From the NCBI GenBank assembly GCA_963971405.1, contig OZ020485.1:15810001-15874000 (forward strand): a stretch of 64,000 nucleotides of DNA. Direction: 5' to 3'. This stretch comes from Psococerastis gibbosa. Its lineage: Eukaryota; Arthropoda; Insecta; Psocodea; Psocidae. A program made the translations under genes and the position numbers. The notes below the pieces were generated by a model. That model did no database searches and was not told the origin of the DNA. It saw nothing but the letters and a program-made list of their open reading frames with translations. Below, piece after piece: positions 11,313-22,916 of the stretch. The first letter of the stretch is position 1; the number at the start of each line of letters is the position of its first letter.

Positions 11313-12426
11313 TATAGGGCCGTTATCAGTTGAAATACAGTATATATTACTATTTTTGCAATTTCGTCTATTTCAGCAAGATACATTTTGTGTATGGAAA
11401 TACACTGCAGGTATAGATGTGAGTTGCAAAATAAAACTTACGATGGGCTCCTATTAGCTAGATGTATGCCCGGCAGCCGTGTTCTCTCATCTTGGGTTGG
11501 GTGGCCCCAGCAAAGGTGAGTTATATTTTGGAGGTAGAATTGCAAAATAAACTAGAATGAGCGAGCAATGTTTTAAATGTATTTCAAAAACAGCCACATT
11601 GACGGTTATGAAAATTACGATTAGCTACATGCCCAGCAACCGTGTTTTCCCCTCTCGGGTTGGGTGGTCCCACATAATAACCTAACTTATAAGGTGAGTA
11701 ATATTTTAGGGGTAGAGTTACAAAATAAATCTGAATGAGGGTGCGATGTTTTTTTAATATATTTCAAACCCCCCCCCTGACCTCGGGTGAAAATGAATTG
11801 TATTGTAGTCGGTTGAGGCGCACTACCATTGGGAGAAGCCAGTGAAAATTATGATAATAAGCTAACTTTACCTAAAACAAAAAACACCTTTATACTTAAG
11901 CCATCAACGCACCACTGAAGATAGAGAACTAGTTTGTGAAAAAGGTGGTGCTGTTGAGAAACATATTATGCAGGATGCGATTAGTATTGAATTTCAAAAT
12001 AAATCTGAATGAGGGAGCAATTTTTAAAAATATTTCAAGAAAATCGATGTAAGATATGATGATGAAATATAATTAAGAATGGTAGCCGGTTTAGGGGCAC
12101 TGCCCTTGGGAGCAGCCCCACTACCTCAAAATTATGTGAATAGGCTAACCTAGACCAATGGTTTGCACTGCCTCTGTAGGAGCTGCCCTGTATATGTGAG
12201 GAATATCAGATATGAGTTAAAAATGATGGTTTAGTATGCATGGAGTAGAACTTGTAGTTGCATGGAGTAGAACTTGGAGTCGAACTGGTAGAAGATCCTC
12301 TCCCCCTCTCGATTCCTACCTTATTAACTGTACATTCCAGCTGAGTTTTTATGGTTTAGTAGTCTATGGTGTAGAATTTAGGACTGGGAGAGGATCCCCT
12401 CTCTCTCTCTCTCGACCCCTGTTATT

Positions 12427-14801
12427 GCTTTCCAATTTATACGTAGTATAAGGAAAGCTTTGTGATGGTCGAAATTTTCGATTCCGAGATTTCAACGGAT
12501 TTACACGTTTTGAGGTCCCAGGTACGAAATGTCTGCCTGTCTGTCGCTCTGTCTGTCTGTCTGTCAGTTCATCGATATCCGGGCCGATTTTAATGAAATT
12601 TTGCATGTAAGTTCACAAAAATCATACCTCGAGACGATTTTTTTATATTTTGGGCTAACTCAATTTGGGGGGTTTTATTCTCAAAAAACTCCAAAAAAAA
12701 GTCTAAAAAAATTACTTCTCAAGAACATGGGCGGAAAATGGGGGTCCTGGCTGGCTCAGGCCAAGCCCCCCCCCCCCCGGGGTCTGGCCTAGCCCCCCTA
12801 GCATCCTAAGTAACTATAAAATTTATATGTATTGTCCCATCCATTAAGCGAATAAAGTCCCAATTATTTTATAGGAAGTCGCTATGTTGGATGTATATGA
12901 AAAAATAATAATAACTCAAGTCTTAACAAAATCTTCGTCTGTAAAATTTAGCCAATTATCTCGAAGAAATTCTCCGGGCCCCCATTGTTTAGAGTATATT
13001 CTTCGCCTTTAATATCTAAGTGTTACTGCTCTAAAAACGCGTAAAACCCCAATATTTCAGGGATATTTTTCACAAAATTTCACCCGGGAGAGACCCCCGA
13101 GCCCCCTTGTCCAGCTATTTTCATCGCCAGTGAAATCAAAACGTTACTACTATCAAAATGCGTACAATCCCACTATTACAAGCCACATTTTAAAGACATT
13201 TCACCCGGAGGAGACCCCCGGGCCTCAGAGACGGACGCAGCGCCCGGCACTGCGGCCAATTGCCAATCAATTATATTCTTTGCGTCTAAAATCCAATTGT
13301 TACTGCACTCAAAATGCGTAAAACTCCACTATTTCAGGCATATTTTTCTAAAATTTTCACCCCCGAGCCCCCCTTGTTCGCAATTGCATTAATTGCCTGT
13401 AAAATCTCTAAGGTACTGCTATTAAAATGCGTAAAATTAAACTATTTCAGGTCTGTTTACTCCCCCCCCCCCTTTCAGGTCCCCTGAACCCTCTGGCTCC
13501 TTCACAAAGGACACTAAGATCATTAATTTTAAGCTGTATGTGTGACGTTCCCCCCCCCCTTCGAAACCCTATCGTTCACTGCTGTTAAAATGCGTAAACC
13601 CCCACTATTTTTCCATTATATTTTCTTATTTTTCCTCCGGGGGAGACCCCCGGGCCCCCTGGATCTTGCAATATGAATAAGCCCGGATTCTACTGGTTCT
13701 TCATTCGACTCCGGCCGTGAAAGCCTTTGCTGTTACAATATGAATAAGCATTATTGCTGCATTATTACTGATGTTAAAATGCAGAAAACCCAATTATTTT
13801 GGCCTTTATTATTTTCAAATTTTTCCTCCGGGGGAGACCTCTGGCCCCCCTGATTCCAGTATATGAATAAGTATTATTACTGCTGTTAAAATGCGTAAAA
13901 CCCCACTATTTTTCCCGTATATTTTAGATTTTCCCTCGGGGACACCCCCGGACGCCCCATCGGTATCTCTCTGCAACAGACGCATGGGTTATTCAAGTAA
14001 GGCACTATAAATTAATGGGGCTTGTTTCGCTAACAAACACACCAATTGCACAATCGCTAAAAATTAATTTGGCTTGGTAGGCTACACCCACTTTTCCCGG
14101 AATGCCCCCTCCCCCAAAAATCTGTCCTGGACGCGCAGAATCTCGCTCCTGGCCTCGCGAATCCACGGGCCGGCCCTGGTTACGCCACTGAGCATTGCTA
14201 TTATAATCTTTCGTGAACTTGACAGGACATTTTTATTTTTTGCCTTAATGAGAAGCAGGGGTGAAGGGCCAGGCATCTGGAAGATTTACAGATTTACTGA
14301 TTTTTTTTAAATTTTTATTAGGGGCTTAGCCCCCCCCCCCAGACTTTTTGAGAATGCTCAGAAACGGCTCCAACGATTTCTTTTAAATTCTCATATATTG
14401 TAGTCGTCATTAATGTTAACAAAATGCGGGGGGTCGCTTGGATGCTCCTTGATAGTTTGCTTCGGGGGTAAAAAAAATAAAAATAACTCAATTTTCATGA
14501 AAAATGACTAAAACCTAATTTTTGTGCGGAACCTCTCTTTCTACCTTCAGGTATGTTTTAGGTGTTCACAAGAGTAACAAAACCGGACAGGTTGCATTCC
14601 CAAAAACATATTGTGGTTCTGTGCATAAAATTATTTTTTGAATAATGGAAAATTCACGCTCCAATACATTGTGTGCCAGGTGACATTGTCACTACTGCTC
14701 CAATGTATTGGTCCTCGAGGGATTTTAAATTTAAGCATAAGGAAATTATTTACTATGAAATTACACATTATGTCTATCTACTAATTTATAAATTGGAAAG
14801 C
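12427..14801 (+). mobile_element. TIR element (847-bp family) split by about 1.6 kb insert
   Basis: The left part (12427 to about 12724, starting gctttccaatttatacgtag) and the right part (about 14356-14801, ending aattggaaagc) align with consecutive halves of 41133-41979. They meet within ctcaaaaacggctcc. The insert is made of the g5tctc5 palindromic repeats and hAT-like debris. Confidence 0.75.
12740..14340. repeat. Degenerate tandem array with CCGGGGGAGACCCCCGGG palindromes
   Basis: A unit of roughly 110-150 bp recurs: aaatgcgtaaaaccccacta, then a T-rich stretch, a cccgggggagacccccggg-like palindrome, and aatatgaataagc. Related units occur at 18810-19220, 23120-23960, 39790-39970 and 57060-57260. 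A hAT-like terminus (ggttacgccactg) ends near 14188. Confidence 0.65.
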
Positions 14802-15265
14802 ATGTTCGAGTAAACTAGGACCGGTTCTTTCAACTGTGTATGCCCGGCAACTCCGTTTTTATGGTTCAGTAGTCTATTCAGTAGAACTTAGGACTGATAG
14901 AGAATCCTCTCTCTCTCCCGACCTCTATCTTTTTACTGTACATACCCGGCAGCTGCGTTTTTATGGTTATATGGTTTATAGTAGTCTATTGTGTAGAACA
15001 TAGGACTGGTAAAGGATCCTTTCTCTCTCGGCTAACTACACATGTCCGATATCTAGTACATCTGGTTTACATCTACTGTTTTAAATTGAATGGTTGGAAT
15101 TTTTTTTTGTGGTTGGTTGTGATACACAGTCATTAATCTATATGATACCTAATGGCTGATAAAAAATAAAATGAAATATTATTTGCCACAAAACGGGCCG
15201 TAATCTATTAGCTATTAATTAATTAACATTAACTACTAGTACAATATATACTACCTACTGCAATA

Positions 15266-15381
15266 TTATGCGGTATATTGTACCGATTTTATATTTCTGG
15301 TTGATTTTGTTTTAGTCATACTGAGAGGTGAGACTGGAAGAAGAATTTGAAGGCAGTTTATATTGATCTGTACAAAGGGAA
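15266..15381 (-). other. Candidate alternative terminal mini-exon 6
   Basis: Downstream of the proline-rich exon at 15792. It follows an acceptor (ccgcag) and reads in phase 1 as 38 codons (VPFVQINI..LLPVSPL) to TAA. Use would end the protein before the zinc-finger exon. Sibling copies differ at many amino-acid positions, so constraint is doubtful. Confidence 0.25.
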
Positions 15382-15402
15382 CTGCGGAATACTGGTAGGT
15401 AG

Positions 15403-15691
15403 AAGTAGTAGTAGTGTTCGTCGGGTTAATAACGACTTGGGCCTCATATTTGGGCCCATACAGCGACCCCCACTTGACTGTCCTACGCCAGCCCATAAGA
15501 CAGTGGACCTCCTGATTATAGTGGATTCCGAACCACTTGGGAAACACAGTGAAGTCACACGATTAGTTCGGAGGTGAGCAGGACAAGTCTTACCAGTTTC
15601 CCACCGGCACTGTGCACACGACCATGTTATCTGCAGCTTTGAACCTGCTCTGGTCCGCTTTATTCAACTTGGTATGTTGGCCGGCCTACTC
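15403..15691 (-). mobile_element. SINE-A insertion in intron
   Basis: Flanked by GTAGGTAG duplicated at 15395-15402 and 15692-15699. The sister repeat at 25931 has an uninterrupted gtaggtagg, so this is the empty-site comparison. The body is homologous to 3304-3518 in reverse and contains ggttcggaatcc, a B-box-like motif. It lengthens an intron that is 114 nt in four siblings to 410 nt. Confidence 0.75.
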
Positions 15692-15791
15692 GTAGGTAGG
15701 TATTTAACTGAAGAAACTCTCGAATTTGTTCTAAGTACCTATTGTACATTCACAATAACTAGAATATCGTGGTAGTAAACAATATACTCAC

Positions 15792-15875
15792 TAGTTCCTG
15801 GTGCTCTTAATTGAGGCGGCTGAGGCGGCTGATATACTTCGGGGTAGACCGGAACAGGCCTCGGTACCAACACTC
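15792..15875 (-). CDS. Proline-rich cassette exon 6 of copy B gene (84 nt)
   Basis: Acceptor ttgttttag, donor gtgagtata. It enters and leaves in phase 1 and encodes GVLVPRPVPVYPEVYQPPQP then PQLRAPGT. With 26812-26895 it is the short form lacking the PPHPPQ insert, so the two outermost cassettes resemble each other more than the inner four. It is the last cassette before the zinc-finger exon at 10402; joining would make an AGA codon. Confidence 0.6.
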
Positions 15876-16144
15876 CTAAAACAATGTGAAAATATTGAAT
15901 GAGTAATTGTTTCACCTAAAATTTCAATCGACAAGCTATCAAACTGGAAGTTAGTTCATTTTTGACCATTGAAGGTATTGCAAACGAGCATACCCAATTG
16001 TACTCGTACTTTCTGTTTTGGCTTATCAAACCTTGGTTAGTCATTGGCATAGAGAAGTGGCCACTATTAGAGTACCCGTAAATCATTATATGCTGCCTTT
16101 TTATGGATTAGTGGTCTATAGGAGTAGAACATACGACTGGTAGA

Positions 16145-16490
16145 AAAAAAGCGCAAAGAACCATTTTTTTCTTCTTCTTCAATCACTAAAGGACTTATAG
16201 CCACCGGGTCGGCTCTTCGATTACACAATCAATCTCTCGTTTTTCCAGGTCATCAAGACTCAAAAGTACTTTTTAGTTTCTCTTTAAGCATATAGCCTTT
16301 TCGCCACTATCACTGGAATTAAAATTAAAAAATTAAAAATTAAAAATTAATTAACAGTCCAATGCGATATCTACATTACAATACTATAAAATATTAATTA
16401 AAAGTTACATCCCACGACCATGCAGGACCATTTGGATTTTAGAAGTTTTTTGTCTCTCCTGAATTTACAGTTTCAAGTGACTAATCGCCT
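16145..16490. repeat. Dispersed repeat R4, copy 2
   Basis: It is homologous to 5895-6530 and includes an (ATTAAAA)n patch at about 16315-16350. It abuts the hairpin MITE at 16499. Confidence 0.65.
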
Positions 16491-16498
16491 TTTGCTTA

Positions 16499-16681
16499 GG
16501 CGCCGGTTCCACCGACTTGCAAGTGCAAAATACACATACGGTGACGTGGTAGCAGATATCATTAATAAAAAATTTGTATTCTGCAATGAGAGGTCGGTGG
16601 AAACCCCACCTTTATTAATGATATCTGCTACCACGTCACCGTATGTGTATTTTGCACTTGCAGGTCGGTGAAATCGGCACC
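16499..16681. mobile_element. Hairpin MITE, copy 4 (near-perfect palindrome)
   Basis: The arms (ggcgccggttccaccgact... and ...gtcggtgaaatcggcacc) are long inverted copies with a short loop. The arm block ggtgacgtggtagcagatat matches the elements at 2534 and 31142. TTA precedes and ATA follows. Confidence 0.75.
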
Positions 16682-16802
16682 ATACAAGCTGTTCATCTAG
16701 CTATTTTCATATTTTATTGTTTCAACTGTCAAGTAGCCTTGCATTGCTGCATGGTAGGGAAAATCTATAGGCAGCTGATATTTAAATATTGACGTTGACT
16801 AT

Positions 16803-16996
16803 TTTGTTATATTACTAGCCCAACCTAGCGGTCCGCTAGTAGCGGAGTTAGGGCTATAAAGCCCTCTCTTACACTCAACTAGGAAAGCCAGGGACCGCTT
16901 GCTTTACATGCCCTCCGAAACATGGCCAAAAATGTAGCAATTGTGGGACTCCAACCAATAACATTCCGGGTGGAAGTCGGAGTCTGTACCACTACT
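16803..16996 (-). mobile_element. SINE-B copy
   Basis: It shares ttagggctataaagccctct and the tgccctccgaaacatggcca block with the other copies. The B box has decayed to ggttggagtcc on the minus strand. Confidence 0.6.
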
Positions 16997-17134
16997 CAAT
17001 ATTTAGCCATGTGACTATTATTTACCATGGAATAGCATCTATACTAACTCATAAATAGGAAAGCACGAACGGGTTTCCTCGTACAGGTTCTTTAAATATA
17101 CCATTATTGACAGTAAGTTTTACCAATAATAAAT

Positions 17135-17400
17135 TATAATAATGTCCTGATGGACTTTTTATGGACCCAGGCCTGCTTATAGTGGCCCATACGTTCCTTG
17201 TTCAATGCCAACGAGCCCATGCATTCCGACACTATATCGTATGTATTGTTTCCGTATGAATTTTTGGCCCTTAGCAAACTGGTTCTCGATGATAACCTAC
17301 ACCGACTAAATAATAGACAAGCTGAGACAAACTTGCCATTGACACAATGAAACAGGCAAAACTTAACCAAGTACAGATACGAGTCATGTTTTCTAATTTA
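17135..17400. repeat. Dispersed repeat R5, uninterrupted copy
   Basis: It aligns with both flanks of the SINE insertion at 3100-3800 and with 40090-40330; its end matches 42595-42700. Confidence 0.6.
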
Positions 17401-17553
17401 TTAAAGAGATGTAACAAATATGAAATAAATATGTATATACTAATATGTTATAATATATTCCGTGCGTCCACGTGTAGTAATAGTTACGTTCATTGATTTG
17501 CTCCTATAGGGTTATGTCCTTAAATAAATATATAATAGTATAATCGGCCTAAT

Positions 17554-18080
17554 CAGGGTTGGAGTAGCTCTGGGGGGGGGGGGAGCCTCTCCCCCAAAAA
17601 TCGGTAAAATGGTGAAAGTTGGTAATTTTTTTCTTTACTCAGTTGGCAAAAGCAGAGTTCCATACATAGAAAAAACCTAGATAAAGTTGTTTTAAAATAA
17701 TATTGTACACATGTTTTATTCTTATGTAACCAACTTACTCGTAATTGCCAACTCGGTGTGTCAAACTTAGAAAAAAAATTTTAATAATGAATTTTTTCTT
17801 ATGTAACCAACTTGCCAACTTGGTGTGAAAAAGGCGAAAAAAGCTTGAAAAAGGCGCGAGAAATTCAAATTTTAATTGGCACAAGTATCCAACTCATACA
17901 GCTACGTAAACTGTAAAAATAAACCAGGGTTTTGTTGGCAGAGGACAAACACATGGACAATCTTCTGCAGCCATCATCTATTGTACATGGTCGCCATCAG
18001 AAATGAAAGAGCGTTTGCCAGTTAAAAATTGTAAAAAGCGATCTAAGGACGACAATGACAGCTTGGGAAATCTTAATAAT
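17554..18080 (+). mobile_element. hAT-like element, left inverted arm
   Basis: It begins cagggttggagtagct followed by a G(13) run, and is an inverted copy of about 19380-19838 for roughly 500 bp (ctcagttggcaaaagcagag, ttctgcagcc and others). The CAGGGNNNGTAGC-type end fits hAT. No partner end was found, so this copy may be truncated. Confidence 0.55.
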
Positions 18081-18489
18081 TGAGAGCGGACCAATTTTTT
18101 TTAAAATAATTTTCTATATTCTAATGTAAACACATTTTAAAAGTTTTGGCCCTGAATTTCGAGGTATTACAATTTTTTTTCTTACGGCGCTCCACGAATA
18201 CTCAATGTATCGAGAATGGGCGACGTCGTCTAAATGTTTTGATCTTAGAAACTATGTAGACTAAAGACAAACCTTTATAATCCCGCCTCTCAAACGAGAC
18301 CATTAACACTCCGTTCCACCAAAACCGACCGAATGGCGCGTATTATAAAAAAGAAAGTTATGCTGCCACACCATGTAGTTAAAAATTGAAAGCGGGCAAA
18401 AATTTTTTTTAAACATTTTTATTTATACTACTAACAACACATTTTAAAAGTGTTTATAAATATTCATGGACTGGCCCTGAATTCCGAAT

Positions 18490-19838
18490 CAGGGGAGTAG
18501 CAGAGGCCTGATTTTTTTGGGGGGGTGGGGGGGAGGTGTGTCTATTTTGCCAACTCAAAAAATTTAAAATAGACCTACCAAAATAATAACTGCGATGATT
18601 AGGTAAGCATTGTATTACATTGTATTACAACTGCATTATTACATAGGTGGGCAAATTCATGTTTTACCTATAGGATTTTACCAGATTTTCGGAGGGGGCC
18701 ATTCCGGGAAAAGTAGGTGGAGCCTACCAAGCCAAACTAATTCGTAGCGATTGTGCAATTGGTGGGTTTGTTAGCGAAACTAGGCACATTAATTGTCAGT
18801 GCATTGTCTGAAAAGCCCATGCTGCAGACTGGTACCAAATGGGGGCCCGGGGGAGACCGCCGGGGGAAAAATTTGAAAATTTAAGGTCAAAATAGTGGGG
18901 CTTTACGCATTTTAACAGCGGTATAGTATAGATCTTTTTAAGCTTACAAAGGAATGCTTAAATACATATTCACATTGCTGGAAACAGGGGGAGCCGGGGG
19001 TCTCCCTCGGGGGGAAAATTTGAAAATGTAAGTGACAAATTTTGAGGTTTTATGCATTTGAACAGCGGTAAAGTATAGATTTTTTAAGCTTACAAATTAA
19101 TGCTTAAATAGGTACTTATTCATATTATTGGAAACAGGGGGGGGGGTCGCCCCCGGGGGAAAAAATTTGAAAATTTGAGGGCAAAATATTTGGGTTTTAC
19201 GCATTTTAACAACAGTAACATTTATAATTTAAGGATGGAAGAAAGGTGTGAAAATGTACGGTTTTTGTTCTATTTTATATTTGTGAGCTAATTTTTTTTC
19301 TTTTAAATTAGCCCACAACTAAACTATGTTGCCCAAATTTAGTTCTGAAGCAAGTTCTTTATTGCATTTCATTAACATAAGATTTCCCAAGCTTCATTCT
19401 GTCATTGTCGTCCTTAGATCGCCTTTTATACAATTTTTAGCCGGCTAAACGCTCTTTCATTTCTGATGAAGACCATATACAATAGATGCTGGCTGCAGAA
19501 GATTGACCATGTGTTTGTCGTCTGCCAATAAAGCCCTTAATTATTTTTACAGTTTACGTAGCTGTATGAGTTGAATACTTGTGTCAATTCAAATTTCAAT
19601 TTCTCGCGCCTTTTTCAAGCTTTTTTCGCCTTTTTCAGACCAAGTTGGCAAGTTGGTTACATAAGAAAAAATTCATTATTAAAATTTTATTTCAAACCAA
19701 CTTTATTTAGTTTTTTCCTTTGTATGGAACTCTGCTTTTGCCAACTGAGCAAAGACTAATTACGAACTTTCGCAATTTCACCGATTATTGGGGGGGGGGG
19801 GAGGCTAACCCCCCCTCCCCCCTATAGCTACTCCCCTG
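18490..19838. mobile_element. hAT-like non-autonomous element (about 1.35 kb)
   Basis: Ends caggggagtagc and gctactcccctg. The flanking octamers TTCCGAAT and TTCGGAGT agree at six of eight positions, so it is an older insertion. The inside holds three g5tctc5 repeat units (about 18840-19170). No transposase frame is seen. Confidence 0.55.
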
Positions 19839-20437
19839 TTCGGAGTTATAAAGCTAACGACACTCCACAACACCCTTGGGAGAAGTAAATGAAAATTATG
19901 ATAATAAGCTAACCTTACTTACATAAAACAAAAATCACCTTCATACTTAAGCGATCAACATGCACTCCACTGAAGATAGAAAACTAGTTTGTGAAAAGAA
20001 GGTGGGGCTGTTGAGAAACATATTATGCAGGATGTGATTAGTATAGAATTTCAAAATAAATCTGAATGAGGGAGCAATTTTTAATGGAGTATAGAACATA
20101 GGACCGGTAGAAGATCCTCTCTCCCTCTCGATTAATATCTTATTAACTGTTCATATCCGGCAGCTGAGATTTTATGATTTAGTAGTCTATGGCGTAGAAC
20201 ATAGGACTGGTAGACCCCTATCTTACTAACAGCACATGTCAGGCACATAGTAGATCTGTTTTACATCTACTGTTTGAAATAGAATGGTTGGAACTTTTTT
20301 TATGGTTGGTTGCGATACACAGTCGTTAATTTATATAATAATGGCTAATAAAAATAAAATGAAATATTATTTGCCACAAATCCATTAACTATAAATTAAT
20401 TAACATTAAATGCAATGTATATAATACTGAAAAATTA

Positions 20438-20553
20438 TTATGCGGTATATCGTGCCAATTTGGTATTCCTGGTTGATTTTGGTTCAGTCACACAGAGAGG
20501 TGAGACTGGAAGAAGAATTTGACGGCGGTTTATATTGATCTGTACAAAGGGAA
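20438..20553 (-). other. Candidate alternative terminal mini-exon 5
   Basis: Acceptor ctgcag 114 nt downstream of proline exon 5. It has 38 phase-1 codons to TAA, with the same frame and length as 15266-15381 but different residues (NRRQ for NCLQ, CVTEP for SMTKT). Confidence 0.25.
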
Positions 20554-20667
20554 CTGCAGAATACTCGTTGGGTAGGTATTTAGCTGAAGAAACTCTTGAA
20601 TTTGTTCTAAGCACCGATTGTACATTCACAACAACTAGAATATCGTGGTAGAAAACAATATACTCAC

Positions 20668-20772
20668 CAGCTTCTGGTGCTCCTAATTCAGGCGGCTGAG
20701 GCGGATGAGGTGGCTGAGGCGGCTGATATACTTCGGGGCAGACCGGAACAGGCCTCGGTACCAGCAACACTC
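20668..20772 (-). CDS. Proline-rich cassette exon 5 of copy B gene (105 nt)
   Basis: Phase 1 in and out, with donor gtgagtata. It is the long form with PPHPPQ, plus one extra Leu codon near the start and Tyr-to-Cys and Gln-to-Glu changes relative to its siblings. The extra codon preserves the frame. Confidence 0.6.
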
Positions 20773-21403
20773 CTAGAACAATGTGAAAATATTTACTGAG
20801 TAATTTTTTCACCTAAAATTTCAATCGACAAGCTATCAAACTGGAAGTTCGTTCATTTTAGACCAATGAAGGTATTGCAAACGAGCAAATCCAATTGTAC
20901 TCGTACTTTCTATTATGGCTTATTAAACCTAGCTTCAAAATGGTAAGGACCTGGATGGTCAAGTCATTGGCATAGTAAAGTGGCCACTATTACAGTACCC
21001 GTAAATCATTATATTATGCTGCCTTTTTATGGTTCAGTAGTCTAATTATTAGAACTTAAGACTGGTAGAGAATCCTCTCTCTCTCTCTCCCGACCTCTAT
21101 CGTTTTACTGTACATACCCGGCAGCTGCGTTTTTATGGTTATATGGTTTATAGTAGTCTATTGCGTAGAACATAGGACTGGTAAAGGATCCTATCTCTCT
21201 CGACTGACTGCACATGTCCGGCATCTAGTACATCTGGTTTACATCTACTGCTTTAATTTGAATGGTTGGTTGCGGTACACAGTCACTAATTTATGTAATA
21301 ATGGCTGATAAAAAATAAAATGAAATATTATTTGCCATAAAACGGGCCGTAATCCATTAGCTATTAATTAATCAACATTAACTATTAGTACAATATATTC
21401 TAC

Positions 21404-21480
21404 CTACTGCAATATTATGCTGAGAGGTGAGGCTGGAAAAAGAATTTGAAGGCAGTTTATACTGATCTGAGTTGAGGGAA
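21404..21480 (-). other. Candidate alternative terminal mini-exon 4
   Basis: Acceptor ctgcag 114 nt after proline exon 4. It has 25 codons from VPSTQIS to TAG, shortened by an internal deletion shared with 22346-22422 and 25248-25324. Confidence 0.25.
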
Positions 21481-21594
21481 CTGCAGAATACTCGTTGGGT
21501 AGGTATTTAACTGAAGAAACTCTCGAATTTGTTCTAAGTACCTATTGTACATTCACAATAACTAGAATATCGTGGTAAGAAACAATATACTCAC

Positions 21595-21696
21595 CAGCTT
21601 CTGGTGCTCCTAATTGAGGCGGCTGAGGCGGATGAGGTGGCTGAGGCGGCTGATATACTTCGGGGTAGACCGGAACAGGCCTGGGTACCAACACTC
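21595..21696 (-). CDS. Proline-rich cassette exon 4 of copy B gene (102 nt)
   Basis: Phase 1 in and out, acceptor ttgttttag, donor gtgagtata. It encodes GVLVPRPVPVYPEVYQ followed by a PPQPPHPPQPPQ run and LGAPEA. It encodes the same residues as exon 3. Confidence 0.65.
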
Positions 21697-22345
21697 CTAA
21701 AACAATGTGGAAATATTGACTGAGTAATTTTTTCACCTAAAATTTCAATCGACATGCCATCAAACTGGAAGTTCGTTCATTTAAGACCAATGAAGGTATT
21801 GCAAACGAGCAAATCCAATTGTACTCGTACTTTCTATTATGGCTTATTAAATCTAGCTTCAAAACGGTAAGGACCTGGATGGTCAAGTCATTGGCATAGT
21901 AAAGTGGCCACTATTACGGTACCCGTAAATCATTATATTATGCTGCCTTTTTATGGTTCAGTAGTCTATTCAGTAGAACTTAGGACTGGTAGAGCATCCT
22001 CTCTCTCTCTCTCCCGACCTCTATCGTTTTACTGTACATACCCGGCAGCTGCGTTTTTATGGTTATATGGTTTATAGTAGTCTATTGCGTAGAACATAGG
22101 ACTGGTAAAGGATCCTATCTCTCTCGACTGACTGCACATGTCCGGCATCTAGTACATCTGGTTTACATCTACTGCCTTAATTTGAATGGTTGGAACTTTT
22201 TTTATGGTTGGTTGCGGTACACAGTCACTAATTTATGTAATAATGGCTGATAAAAAATAAAATGAAATATTATTTGCCACAAAACGGGCCGTAATCCATT
22301 AGCTATTAATTAATCAACATTAACTATTAATACAATATATTCTAC

Positions 22346-22422
22346 CTACTGCAATATTATGCTGAGAGGTGAGGCTGGAAAAAGAATTTGAAGGCAGTTT
22401 ATACTGATCTGAGTTGAGGGAA
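22346..22422 (-). other. Candidate alternative terminal mini-exon 3
   Basis: Same layout as 21404-21480: acceptor ctgcag, 25 phase-1 codons, TAG. Confidence 0.25.
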
Positions 22423-22536
22423 CTGCAGAATACTCGTTGGGTAGGTATTTAACTGAAGAAACTCTCGAATTTGTTCTAAGCACCTGTTGTACATTCACAA
22501 TAACTAGAATATCGCGGTAGAAAACAATATACTCAC

Positions 22537-22638
22537 CAGCTTCTGGTGCTCCTAATTGAGGCGGCTGAGGCGGATGAGGTGGCTGAGGCGGCTGATATAC
22601 TTCGGGGTAGACCGGAACAGGCCTGGGTACCAACACTC
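22537..22638 (-). CDS. Proline-rich cassette exon 3 of copy B gene (102 nt)
   Basis: Phase 1 in and out, long form, same protein as exon 4. The next cassette upstream is 2.9 kb away instead of 0.93 kb because of the insertion at 22917-24972. Confidence 0.65.
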
Positions 22639-22916
22639 CTAAAACAATGTGGAAATATTGACTGAGTAATTGTTTCACCTAAAATTTCAATCGACAAGCT
22701 ATCGAACTGGAAGTTAGTTCATTTTTGACCATTGAAGGTATTGCAAAACGAGCAAATCCAAATGTACTCGTACTTTCTGTTTTGGCGTATAAAAACCTAG
22801 CTCCAAAACGGTAAGGGCCTGGAAGGTCTAGTCATTGGTATAGTAAAGTGGCCACTATTGGAGTACCCGTAAATCTTCATATTCTACCTTTTTATGGTTC
22901 AGTAGTCTATGGAGTG

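Larger units (their letters stand above)
10403..15265. other. Repeat-filled region between zinc-finger exon and proline-exon array
   Basis: If the copy B model is right, this is intron. It holds a two-copy direct repeat (about 10556-10712, tcaggtgtagggagattcc), SINE-B at 11158, a degenerate tandem repeat of about 180 bp (about 11400-11780), the split TIR element (12427-14801) and the R2 repeat. No other coding sequence is recognised. Confidence 0.45.
20000..22916. repeat. Tandem array of about 0.93-kb unit containing proline exons (R2)
   Basis: Successive units are spaced 927 and 942 bp (measured at the exon ends 20668, 21595, 22537). Each contains a proline exon, a 114-nt intron, a mini-exon, and a shared repeat (tttttatggttcagtagtct, ggatcct then a (CT)n stretch, aaaataaaatgaaatattat). 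Partial R2 copies without exons lie at 12215-12425, 14840-15250 and 27130-27290. Confidence 0.8.

Noticed and set aside
21542-21736. A signal-peptide-like start (KKLLSQYFHIVLG) leading into the proline stretch
   Set aside because: The first codon is GTG, the 'signal' part lies upstream of a strong acceptor (ttgttttag), and the sibling copies vary there. I read it as intron.
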